The notes under the pieces are model-generated. The model did not search any database. It was not told where the DNA came from and was given only the letters and a program-made list of their open reading frames with translations. 64,000 bases of DNA, from positions 16,736,050 through 16,800,049 of the forward strand of contig NC_135559.1 of assembly GCF_964340395.1 (NCBI RefSeq), read 5' to 3'. The first letter of the stretch is position 1; each line of letters begins with the position of its first letter. Positions 12,030-24,355 of this stretch are shown here, piece by piece. This DNA is from Glandiceps talaboti. Lineage: Eukaryota; Hemichordata; Enteropneusta; Spengelidae. The translations under genes and the position numbers were made by a program.

Positions 12030-14040
12030 CACAACCCAAGCCCTTCCCTACCCTATGCTAAAACATACAACATTATAAGATAACCACACGTTTTCGTCGT
12101 CGAAAATGACTGCTCTGAGAAATATTATAACTAGTTTGTAACTGAAACAACCACCATAGTTGCACAAGTATGGCTATAATTCATGTCATAAAACTGTACA
12201 AGTTTGCTTTTATTCTGACATTTACGATCACATAAGAGGACTTGTGTTATAAGACTACAAAAGATGCAAATATATCACTAAAACGACCTGTTTTCACCAA
12301 ATAACTTGTACATGTACTGTCTATTTTGGTCTTAACTCCTAATTGTCTAGTCACATTTCACACTATCGACTTAGAACTTGATTTAATGTTTGCTGACTAT
12401 ATGTTATATGCACATGTAGATGATTTGTTTGTATTTTAGTTATAGTGATTACATTCAGATACATTTCCACATGGAAAATTTATTTTCACATTTTATACCA
12501 GTAAAGAGACAACAATTGTAATGAAATATGACAATAGCTTTATTAAACATGCAAGACTAAAGTCATAATTACAACTTTGAATTTGTAATAATTTTTTAAT
12601 GACAATGTACTTTTCATACTTATATACAAGGCAATCAATATCATTTAAAGTTATATACTTTGAGTCTTGAGTTTTAATGAAAATTTAATATTAGACTTGT
12701 GATGACGTACGTTAATTTAGACCTTTAAAACAATAAACAGCCTTGAAAGGATTATTATCTTTATACTCTTTATAATGCAATAACATTTCTATCATAAGAA
12801 CAACACATTTTCACATAAGTATCCAGGTGTTCAAAAAAGTATGCGTTTCATGAGGAAACGTAAAGAAAAAGCAAAGCATAGTAACGAAACTCCAATATTC
12901 CAGCATCAATTTCAATTTCCTGATCTAGATTTATGTGATATCTACAGTCAGATTGCGTTATAGGATTCTACAGGAATGCACATCTACTTTGCAAATTGTA
13001 ATATGTAATTGTCGTGAAGTTGGACAAACCATGGAAAGTATATTTGAAGTGAATGAAGGCGGTTAGTTTTAATTTTCAAAACATGGGTGTGTATTCATGA
13101 TGGCTACCATTGGTTGTGTGCTATGTGCATTGAAGTCCGATACATTAGCTATAAGATACAGTATGACTATATATGCCTTAAGAGCGTTCTATGCAAGCCC
13201 AGCTCTATCCTATCGAGCACTGTAGCAGAGTTTATTCTCCTGGCGCCCTCATTCCCAAATCATGAAGAACTACCCTGATTGCACTTACTTACTTATAAAT
13301 CAATATATTAATCTAGCAACGTAATAATGCATTAACATCGAGTACATAGAAAAGAGGAGTCGCCCAATATAAAGACAAGCAGGTAACCTGTACATGTTGC
13401 AGATATCATAACTTTAAATAAGGGACGGGAGGGGAGGAGGGGTGTGGTGGTTGTCGAAATTTCCATCGGACCGACATCTCTGATCCCATCTCTGTAAAAC
13501 ACAAAACACACTGACTCCCGATCACTTATGTATTTACATGTTTACTTACAGGACATGTCCTGCTTGATAAGATGGTGTTATTGTATCTTCAAGTTTCTAT
13601 ATGTAAAATGTGTGCGTTTATTTTAAGTTTTGTCATTGCTGATTTGCATTGTTGGGTTTTATTGTGTTCCAAGTAGTTTTCAAAGTAAATATCCGTTTTG
13701 ATTAGTGTATATTTAGTGTATTTTTTATTTTATGTTATTTTTTTATTTTATGTTGCTAGACCTTGTTATCCTTCATAGTTTCCGTTACATATTTTGGAGG
13801 AACATCTTCCAACTGTTCTTTAAACCTAACAATTAGTTTTCACTGGTGCAGTGGTTTGGGTCAGCTGTTCAGACCTGATCTACAAAGGTTTTAATGTCTT
13901 AATATTTGTTTCATGCCTGTGGCCCATGATTGTATTCCAGTTCATTCAAAATTAATGCTCAGACGGTAAGCTTCTTTAGTTAGAGTACTTTCAGCTTTCA
14001 TCGAGATCTGGCCATACACAGATGTTAAAATATTGGCTTA
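12030..14040. other. Noncoding array block of unit 2
   Basis: Shortened version of the unit 1 block, without the TIR element and with a single 40-bp minisatellite remnant (about 12,950-12,985). The segment 13,440-14,000 has no counterpart in unit 1 but is shared by units 4 and, in part, 5. No gene was found; the short ORF at 13,087-13,278 is conserved only because the DNA is duplicated. Confidence 0.6.
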
Positions 14041-14049
14041 AGATTGATC

Positions 14050-15998
14050 TTAAGCCAATATTTTAACATTTATATCAGGCCAGATATTAGGAGGGATAAC
14101 GACCTAACTCAATCAGGCAAGCTATGTTGGATGCTTTACAGTTTACATTTAGTAGGAATTTGCAGAACTGTATGTGTAATTTTTCCATTTGAGTTGAAAA
14201 TTTCGTTAGGTTTTGAGACTGGTTTATGTTTTCATGTGCCCACCATCTCACTACAGTATAGCAAAATGGGTTTCACCACCAAATCAATTATTTTAAGATT
14301 TAGTTAGATAGGTATAGTTGTTTCTAAAAAGAGGTCTTGTTTTAGTTTAAATAGTGCCTTCAGTGCTCTATATATTAGGTCATCTTGTGCCCTGTGTAGT
14401 TTTCCTGCAGTGCTCAATTTTATGGCAAGGTGAGTGTAAGCGGGGACACATTCTAGTACTTAGTTGTTTATGTAGAATTTAAATTTCTCTAGGCAGTTTC
14501 CTTCCTTATTAAAAATCACAATCTTTGATTAAACAATATTTGTGCCATTTTTCACAGATTTCGACTGACTTTAGGGTATTTTAATTTACATATATATTAA
14601 ATAGTAGAAGCTAAAGCCATCCCCTTGTCTAATACCTCTCGGAATTGAAAATTGGCTGATCATACCATTTTTGCCTAACACATCCAATTGCGTTTGAAAA
14701 TATATCTTTGATTACTTTATAAAAACGTCATATGATACAATTTTGTCTATTTGTTGGATAAAAACCTTCATGCCAAATTGAGTCAAAGGCTTTATTCAGA
14801 TCGATAAAACATGAAAAATCTAATTATCCTTACCTTGGTATTTTATAATTAACTAGTTAATAACAAATGGTACTGAATTTAGGTAGAAAGCAAACTAGTT
14901 TTTTTTTATTATATTATTTTTTGTCATTGAATTTAATTGATGCCATTTTATCAATTTGTTGGAAAACCATGTTCATGCCAAATTGAGTCAAAGGATTCAT
15001 TCAGATCGATAAAATATGAAAAATCTATTTATCCTTACCTTGGTATTTTGTGATTAACTGGTTAATAACAAATGTGCTCTCACTGGTACTGAATTTAGGT
15101 AGAAAGCAAACCAGTTCTTTTATTATAATATTATTTTTTGTCATTGAATTCACCAACCCTCTGTTTCAGGACCGAAGTAAAAAGTTTACTCGAAAAATGT
15201 TCGGAATAATTACTGGACGAATCGGGAATGACTTAGCTTATGATATCAGAAACGAAAAGTATGATGTCACGATAGTTACTGGGATCTGTCTTGTCTCCCT
15301 TTTCATAGATCGATTGGTTTAATTAAACCCATATTCAAGTAGCTAGGGAAATGACCACTTATAATAATTAGATTAAAAGGTTTTTGAGTGTGTTTAATAA
15401 GTCTGTTCCTGCTGACTGTAATCATTTCAGTGGTTATATTATCTATTCCAGGTGGGTTGTTTTTGTGGTTGAGTATACTTATTGGTGAACTGCTTAGGTT
15501 TTATAGTTTGTTTCACTTTTAAAGTCTCACTTTTTTAAACAGCCCTGTGTTGTAGTTTTTGTTTTGTTTGTAACAGCTAATTCTCGATTGATGATTGAAT
15601 GGGTCTGTGCTCAGATTAATTGAGATATTTTTTGTGTGTACCATGTTTGCTTTCTGGGCTCCGAGTTTTTTAACCTTTGCCTGCTGCCTCGTGATTAAAG
15701 TTATCACAATCTTCTCTCTCAAAGTTCTTAGCAAGTACTAAAACGTCATGGACAGTACTACTACTTTTTGTCTGGTGGCATGTGAATTTACCCTAGAGTC
15801 ATTGGGGCAGCGACCATTGAGAATTACAATTTCTGAAGAGATACACAGATCCAGAAATAATTCACCATATTGTTGTTGTTTTTTGTAATGTCCTGTGACT
15901 GACTCAGTTTCAAATGTGTGGTGGATGCCGATGAGTGATAATCCAGGTTTGGATGAATCACAGTATCGTTTTACATTTAATATGGGCATTGCAATCAC
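14050..15998 (-). pseudogene. LINE-A relic spanning the copy A/copy B junction (units 2/3)
   Basis: C-terminal tail block near 14,080-14,130, RT thumb near 14,290-14,510, RT motif A near 14,761-14,809 with its tandem second copy near 14,965-15,013, and the endonuclease piece at 15,738-15,998. The same broken frames as the unit 1 relic are visible. The 14.7-kb junction at 14,738/14,739 falls inside this relic, which fits unequal exchange between LINE-A copies. Confidence 0.7.
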
Positions 15999-16218
15999 TT
16001 GGATGATTTGTCCTAACTTAAAATATTTTACGACATCTTTTTTTCTAGTAGCTGATTCAGATTAGTGTCTTTCCTTTTGAAGATGCTGGAGGCTTGAGGA
16101 CTCATATACGCAGTGCAAACACATATATTTTCGTCTAAATCAAACTTTTATCAAGGCGAGTCCAGATAAAGTCCTCACAGCAGCTTTTCGTTTGTTTTAT
16201 TCCATGTTAACACTTTTG

Positions 16219-16219
<1 letters not shown>

Positions 16220-16265
<46 letters not shown>
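16220..16265. repeat. (CA)n microsatellite, unit 3
   Basis: Pure CA run of 46 bp, two bases longer than its near-identical counterpart in unit 1. Confidence 0.97.
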
Positions 16266-16267
<2 letters not shown>

Positions 16268-16569
16268 GACACAATTCACAGCTGATAATACAGCCAATAG
16301 AAGCAGGTTTTCAGGCGTTTGATTGACATCAAAATGCATGCATAAAAAGGAAACATTGTGTTCACAATGTCTATATTCATAACCATGATTTCCACTTGGT
16401 GTTGAGTGCATAGTTTTTCTCTCGTTGATCCAGCCAGTGTTAATCTCACCCAGGTCAATTGATTTATATTTGTTTGCTTGTTACCATTACCTACCACAGA
16501 TACAAACAAGACCATAAATTGCAGTGTTTGTGTTTTGTATGTTAGGACTTGGTATGAATAGGACAACAC

Positions 16570-18263
16570 CTACATCCCCAGCCCTTCTCTACCCTATGCT
16601 AAATTATACAACATTATAAGATAACCACATGTTTTCTTTGTCTAAAGTGAATGCTCTGAGAAGCATTATAATTAGTTTGTAACTGAAACAACCACCACAG
16701 TTGCACAAGTATGGCTATAATTCATGTCATAAAACTGTACAATTTTGCTTTTATTCTGACATTTACGATCACATAAGAGGACTTGTTTTATAAGACCACA
16801 AAAGATTTATCCATGTCAAGTATGTGTTTGGTATTTCAATGCAAATATATCACTAAAACGACCTGTTTTCACCAAGTAACTTGTACACCTGGGTGAGATT
16901 AACACTGGCTGGATTAATGAGAGAAAACCTATACACTCAACACCAAGTGGAAATCATGGTTATGAATATAACATTGGTCTTAACTCTTAATTGTCTAGTC
17001 ACGTTTCACACTATCGACTTAGAAACGAATAACTTAATTTAATGTTTGCTGACTATATGTTATATGCACATGTAGATGATTTGTTTGGATTTTAGTTATA
17101 GTGATTACATTCAGATACATTTCCACATGGATAATTTATTTTCACATTTTATACCAGTAAAGAGACAACAACTGTAATGAAATATGACAATAACTTTATT
17201 AATCATGCTATACTAAAGTCATAATTATAACTTTGAATTTGTAATAATCTTTTTAATGACAAGGTACTTTTCATACTTATATACAAGGCAGTAAATATCG
17301 TTTACAGTTTAATATATACTTTGGGTCTCGAGTTTTACTGTAATATTAAATATATCTGTTTTCTAGACTTGTGATATGTTTTCAAATGACGTACATCACT
17401 TTAGACCTTTAAAACAATACTCAGCCTTGAAAGGATTATTATTTGTTTACTCTTGCATTAGAGTCTTGTATTTTATTGAGACAAAAAATTTTACTTTTCA
17501 GAATATAAAATCTGATTATTATACATTTCTTAATTAAATGAGACTCAGCCTCCCCGCTGCTCGACTCAGCATGCCCTTCATGTATTTACTTCACAAGTAT
17601 TTATTACAGTTATAGTTTACACACAAAATCATGATTGTTTGTTAGAGCATTGAGGTTTTTATACAGTGATTTACAACTTTTACAACGAAATGGCCTAGGG
17701 GACGCATACTTGCGTTACAACCCATAAAACATTATAGTGTACTGGGCTTGGCTGAATAGACATATGTACATCGACAGGTAAGAATTTGTAACACTATAAA
17801 AATACACAATTTTGACACGGGTTGATACCGTCTTTCGCAAATGTACAATAATTGAATTTGGAGACTAACTAAACCTCATCTACAATTGTCAGTACTGAAC
17901 TCATCGTAATGTACGTGTTACCCCTTTGCTGTTCTGTAGTACTGAAGTAGTGTGGTGGCCAAATATCTGCAGCTGGTGCATGGTTCCCTCAGGAAAGTGT
18001 GAAAAGCAAGAGTTCCAAGACTTCTAAAGGAGACGATCACAAACGCCCCACATGGGACTACGTCATAGACAAGGTAAAAAGGTGTTTGTTTCACATGGAC
18101 TAATGCAATAACATTTCTACCATAAGAACATTACATTGTCACATAAATACCCAGGTGTTCAAAAAAGTACTGGATGGGTTTCATGAGGAAACGAAAAAAA
18201 AAGCAAAGCATAGTAACGAAACTCCAATATTCCAGCATCTCTTTCAATTTCCTGATTTAGATT
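16570..18263. other. Noncoding array block of unit 3
   Basis: Near-identical copy of 1,830-3,523, including the inverted-repeat arm at 16,885-16,967. No gene was found. Confidence 0.6.
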
Positions 18264-18426
18264 ACAGTCAGCAGGTTGAGTTAGGGTTCTATAGGCATGC
18301 ATATGTACAGTAAGGTTGAGTTCGGGTTCTACAGGCATGCATATCTAGAGTAAGGTTGAATTAGAGTTCTACAGGAATGCATTTCTACAGTAAGGTTGAA
18401 TTAGGGTTCTACAGGCATGCATATCT
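18264..18426. repeat. Minisatellite, four ~40-bp copies (unit 3)
   Basis: Same four-copy structure as 3,524-3,686. Confidence 0.9.
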
Positions 18427-18692
18427 ACTTTGCAAATTGTAATGTGTAACTGTCGTCAAGTTGGACAAACCATGGAAAGTACATTTGAAATGAATTAAGG
18501 CGATTAATTTTAATTTTCGGAACATGGGTGTTTATCCAAGATGGCTACCATTAGTTGTGTGCTATGTGTATTGAAGTCTGATACATTAGCTATAAGATAT
18601 ATTATTACTATATAAGCCTTAAGAATGTTCTATGCAAGCCCAGCTTTATCCTATCGAGCACTATAGCAGAGTTTATTCTCCTGGCGCCCTAA

Positions 18693-20335
18693 GGGACCGG
18701 TCAGTTTCTTTAGTCGGGGGGGGGGCGGTGCGGTGGATTCTTAAATTGTCAAAAAGTCACTGACCCCCTATCTGTAAAACCAAAAACAGACTGACCCCCC
18801 ATCACTTAATTCTAAAACATGATGACCCCCCCCCCCCATATATATAATATTCACATGACAGGTATATTTTGATCGTGACTCAGTGTTGACTGCTTGACTG
18901 TCTTGCATCTACCTAATAAGATCCCGGGTTAACACTATCATTATTATAATTATTGACTACATAGGGTTAATATATACCAAAAGGAGTTTAATAGCATCTT
19001 GACAGTGAAAGGTATGGAAAGGCTTGAGCAGGGAATATGTACATCTCTTATGGGGGTCCTAGGGGTCTCCCCTTAGAAGCCCTGGAGGTATTTTACACTG
19101 AAAAGTCAATTTTGAGACGATTCAGACCCTTTCAGACTATAATTTCCAAGCTTTACAAGACAGCACCAACATGTAAAAAGCAACTACACAAGGTTGAAAT
19201 ACTTGAAATATACTTTGATAACATCTTGACAGTAAGAGGGGAAGAGCTCTAGACTGGGATATGTCCACCTCATGTGGGGGGGGGGTGTCCCAAGAGGCTC
19301 TCCCTCTAGAAGCCCTGGAGGATTTTTATTCTTAATGCCAATTTTTAGGCTATTCAGACCCTTTCAAGCAATAACGCAATCCATGCTGTACAAGAGAGCA
19401 CCATCAAGTATCAGAAACTATTCTTTATAACTTACATAGGGTTGAAATATGTTCTTAAAAAGTTAAATGGCATCATTATATACATGTAGTAATTAAAGGT
19501 CAGCACAACTAACTGTTGGTTGAATGCATGAGTGACCTCTGGGGGTGAGGGAGCCATTGGGGGTTTTCCCCCTGGCAGATCTGCAGTTTTTTGCTTCTAT
19601 TAAGGCAGTTTGAGGTAATATTTCCTAGCTTCGAATAGCTAACGCAAATGTAAGTTTTTAAATTAGTTTCCCATGTCACATAAAAATGGCCCCATAACAT
19701 TGGTATAGTGGCATTAATATTGTATGTATAGTAAAGTCACCGGTATGTTAGAGAACTTTAGGTGGTCAAACGTAGTGTATAATAGAAACTGGAATCTGAT
19801 GAGGTGTGGTGATTTGTAGTGTCAATAACATGTAGTGTCCAACATAGAAAATGTATTAATCTCTTCTGACAAGTTCATAGTGACGAGTAGGGAAAATTTT
19901 AGATTAACTTCTTTTATGAACTATCTAAGAAGATTGCCATTACGCAACCTTCAAGTTCACTTTTGCCCCAAAGTGCAAGATAAGTGAAGCACTGATTGTG
20001 AAACAGCCAAGCATTTACATGACAAGTTCGGTAACTAGTGTGGTATCTAGGTAATACATGTACATGTATATGTATATTTATAGTTATACTTGAGCTGATA
20101 AGTAAAAATAAAGAATTCATGTAAGAAACAGGAAGAAGAACAAATATTTACATGTACCACATTTCAGACAAGGATATATGCCATTGTAGAAAAAGGATTT
20201 TTTTCTTCCATCACAATCCAAAACACAATGACAATTTTGAAAACAGCATGACACCCCCTACAGCCAATTTCAAAAACAGGGTGACCCCCTCCCAATCCAC
20301 CCCCCCCCCCCAGGCCGGAGAAACTGACCGGTCCC
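18693..20335. mobile_element. TIR transposon (Harbinger-like), unit 3 copy
   Basis: Copy of the element at 3,953-5,597, carried along by the 14.7-kb duplication, with the same TAA flanks. It differs mainly in the length of the G and C homopolymers near its ends and in a few substitutions. Confidence 0.8.
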
Positions 20336-20497
20336 TAATTCCCGAATCAAGAAAAAATACCCTGATTGCACTTACTTATAAATCAATAAATTAATCTAGC
20401 AACGTAAAATACATTAACATCGAGGACATAGAAAAGAGGAATCGCCCAATATAACGACAAGCAGGTAATCAGATCGATCTTAAGCCAATATTTTCAC

Positions 20498-21629
20498 ATT
20501 TGTGTCAGGCCAGATACTAGGAGGGGATAACGACCTAACTCCATCAGGCAAGCTTTGGATGCGTTACAGTTTACATTTAGTAGAGATTTGCAGACCTTTA
20601 CGTGTAATTTTTCCATTGGGGTTTCGTTAGGTTTTGAGACTGGTTTATGTTTTCATGTGCCCACCATCTCACTACAGTATCGCAGAATGGGTTTCACCAC
20701 CACATCAATCACTTTAAGATTTAGTTAGATAGGGATAGTTGTTTCTAAAAAGAGGTCTTGTTTTAGTTTAAACAGTGCCTTCGGTGCTCTATATCTTAGG
20801 TCATCTTGTGCCCTGTGTAGTTTTCCTGCAGTACTCAATGTTATGCCAAGGTAAGTGTAGGCGGGGACACATTCTAGTACTTAGTTGTTTATATAGAATT
20901 TAAATTTTTCTGGGCAGTTTCCTTCCTTATTGAAAATTACAATCTTCGATTAAGCAATATTTGTAGCTAAGTGCCATTTTCACAGATTTCGACTGAGTTG
21001 AGGGCATTTTGTAAACTAGTATTAGATCCGATTTCCATAAAAACATTAAATAATCAACATATAGTAAGTAAGACAGCCTGCTCGTTAAAAGAGTTGGTGG
21101 GTCATAGTGTAACAAGTGAATTTGTCTTTTTATATAATTTACATAGATATTAAATATTAGGAGCTGAGGCAATCCCCTTGTCTAATATCTTTCGGAATTG
21201 AAAATTGGCTGATCACACTATTTTTGTCTTAACACATCCAATTGCGTTTGAAAATTTACCTTTGATTACTTTATAAAAACGTCATGTGATGCCATTTTGT
21301 TGGCTTGTTTTGAAACCACCTTCATGCCAAATTGAGCCAAAGGATTTATTCAGATCGATAAAGCATGATGAATCTATTGATCCTTATCTTGGTATTTTGT
21401 GAATAACTAGTTAATAACAAATGTGTGATCACTGGTACTGAATTTAGGTAGAAAGCAAACCAGTTATTTTATTATAATATTATTTTTTGTCATTGAATTC
21501 ACCAACCATCTGTTTCAGGACCAAAGTAAGTAGTTTACTCGAAAAATGTTAGTGGACGAATCGTTAATGAAAGTATGATGCCACGATAGTTACTGGGATC
21601 TGTCTTGTCTCGCTTTTCGAAGATCGGTT
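20498..21629 (-). pseudogene. LINE-A relic, RT and C-terminal part (units 3/4)
   Basis: Copy of 5,760-6,891. It contains the GRYP tail block, thumb region and RT motif A block, all in broken frames, and is cut by the second copy of LINE-B at 21,630. Confidence 0.7.
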
Positions 21630-21929
21630 TAATTGATATGATTATATGATGATATGATATATATTTTATTACCCGATCAACAATAAGTACAATACAAACG
21701 TAAATACAGGAAAAGCAAACTAGATCGGATAACAGGAGTCAGAAAATAGCTATGCTAATCGTGTCTGACCCCTGGCCAAAGTAAATAATGGTACAAGTTT
21801 AGAGGGCAAATAAATATACAAAAAGTAGCTCTACCCTTAACCCCCTCCCCTCACCACACCCACCCTATATACTAGTATACGAGTGCCATAATGAAAAGAA
21901 GTCATATATTACATTAGAACTGTACAATG

Positions 21930-24351
21930 TTATATTACATACTCTTTTAGTAAATCTTTACATAGTGATGACTTGAATCGCTGCCTTCGTGGTTCATTTC
22001 TTGTGCTGTGTTGTATTGAATTCCATGTAACTGCACCTGTGTATGTCATTGACTGTTTACCATAGAATGTTTTCACAGTAGGTACGCATAAATTATTTTG
22101 TTCTTTTTGTCGTGTATTGTACTCATAGTTTAACACATTGCAGTATTCATCAACAGAGTGTGGTAAGTTATTGTGCAGCAAATCATAAACAAAGGTACTG
22201 ACCAAAAACCTGTGCAGTTTATGTACATCAAGAATTTCTAGAGTGTTGAAAAGTGGTGAAGAATGTGTCATGGACTGGCTATGTGTGATTGCTCGCACAG
22301 CCATTTTTTGAGCGAGTAAAATACAATTCAAATAGGAGGAAAAAGTGCTTCCCCAGACTTCTATACAGTACGTTATATGTGGTTGGACGAAAGTTTTATA
22401 TAGTAAAATAAGTATATTTTTGGGTACAAAGTCCCTAAGTTTATAAATGATTCCTATTTTTTTCCTAATAGTCTTATTGACAGCGTCAATGTGCATATTC
22501 CATAAAAGATGGTTATCAAAGACGATGCCAACAAAAGATGCAGAATCAACTTGCTCGATAACGTTACCATTAATGCACATGGTTCCACTAATATTCATTT
22601 CTTTTCTACGGCCTCTAATAAACATGAATTTTGTCTTTTTCTCATTAATACTTAGTTTATTTGCAGTACATCAATCTATCACTTTTTCAAACTCGGTGTT
22701 CACTGATGAAAGGTCAATATTGTTGAGGTATTGAGGGAATGTGTGAAAAAGGTTGGAATCATCTGCAAACAGTCTGAAGTCAAAGAATGAGGAAGAGAGT
22801 GGAAGATCATTAATGTAAAGTAAGAATAGTGTAGGACCCAAAACTGATCCCTGTGGAACTCCACATGAAATAGGCAAGCATATCGAGTTGACATCGTCAG
22901 AGCTAACATACTGTTGGCGATTACAAAAGTAGTCCTGGAACCACATCAGGGGTATACCTCTGATGCCATAATGCTCGAGTTTAGACAATAATATACGATG
23001 GTTGATAGTGTCAAAAGCTTTAGAGAAATCAATGAAAATGCCAAGAGTAATTCTACCTTCGTCTAATTGCTTTAGGAGATAATTTACTATGTTAACGACA
23101 GACAATTTTGTACTATACTTTTGACGGAAGCCATATTGATGATCATATAAAATTTTGTTGCGATTTAGAAATGATCTAAGGCGAATATCAACTAATTTTT
23201 CTAATATTTTATTCAAAAGGGGAAGAATAGAAATTGGCCTATAATTGTCCGGGCTTTGTTCTGGCCCTTTTTTATATATTGTTTCACTTTTGCGATTTTT
23301 AGGGAATTTGGAACCTCCCCAGAAGAAAAAGAAAGATTAAAAATATATTCCAGAGGTTTGGATATAGTGTCGGATGCATCCGATAAAAGTTTAGCCGGGA
23401 TATTATCGTAACCGCATGATTTACTGATATCCAGCGTTCGCAAAAGTTCCCGAACTTCATACTGGGTCGTGGGGTAAAGATAAAAAGAATTTTGGATTGG
23501 TTGTGTTAAATAATCTCTAAAATTGTCGCGTGACATATTACTAGCAAGTCGTGGGCCTATATTCACAAAGAAATCATTGAAACCTGATACAATATCCTGT
23601 GGAGAGGTGTATTCACATTGGTTTCCGTCTGAAGCACTTATGAGTTTGTCGGGTAGATTATCCTTGGCATTACCATTCCTCTTACCGAGAACATCATTAA
23701 TTACATTCCAAGTTTTCTTCATGTTACCTTTGTTCTTAACAAATAAATTACCATAGTACATTTTTTTTGCATCCCTGAGGACAGAAGTTAAAACATTTCT
23801 ATAGTTCTTATATTTACTGACAATACAAGGTTTGAAATTTGATTTGATAACATTAACGTACAATTTATGTTTTCTATTAATTGATTTCTTGATAGCTCGT
23901 GTGATCCAAGGTTTATTAGTCCTTGGCCTTTTAGTATTTCTTGAAATATTTGGCGCGTGCTTATCACAGGCTGCAATGAAAATTGAACTAAATTTGTCGT
24001 ATGCAGAGTTTACATCTGAACAATTATATACATCGTCCCAGTTTATTCCGGTGAGATGTCTACGAAATAATTCTACATCGTACTTACTGTAACATCTGTA
24101 GGATATATGTTTACAATTACTAGTTGTATCTTTGGAAAGTAAGTTCTCAAATATAGCAAATACCGGAAAGTGATCTGAAACATCTGTCATAATAGTACCA
24201 CTTTGGATTGTGTTGGAACATATATTTGTATAAACATGATCTATTAACGTGCTAGATGTGCTGGTCACTCTGGTTGGCGAGGTTATGAGTTGGTGTAAAC
24301 ATAAGCAATTCATGCTGCCTAGAAACATTTCTGAATTCATATTTGGGTTAT
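21930..24351 (-). pseudogene. LINE-B ORF2 copy B, 3' portion (late endonuclease, RT, C-terminus)
   Basis: Pieces 23,213-24,340, 22,671-23,216 and 21,930-22,625 correspond one-to-one to the copy A pieces, with the same frameshift and the same in-frame TGA. The Met at 24,340 is an internal residue, not a start: the endonuclease N-terminus is now at 26,774-27,304, on the other side of the inserted transposon. RT motifs (FIDFSKAFD, GVPQGSVLGP, LFADDSN) are intact at residue level. Confidence 0.88.
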
Positions 24352-24355
24352 TTAA

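Larger units (their letters stand above)
1..14738. repeat. Higher-order tandem repeat, copy A (units 1 and 2)
   Basis: The sequence from base 1 recurs from 14,739 at a constant offset of 14,738 for about the first 10 kb, with only scattered substitutions and homopolymer or microsatellite length changes. The copy contains two related units. Unit 1 (about 1-6,600) has a LINE-A relic, a (CA)n tract, a 40-bp minisatellite and a TIR element. Unit 2 (about 6,600-14,738) has a LINE-A relic split by LINE-B and a (CA)n tract, and lacks the TIR element and the minisatellite expansion. The window opens inside LINE-A, so the left edge of the array is not visible. Confidence 0.95.
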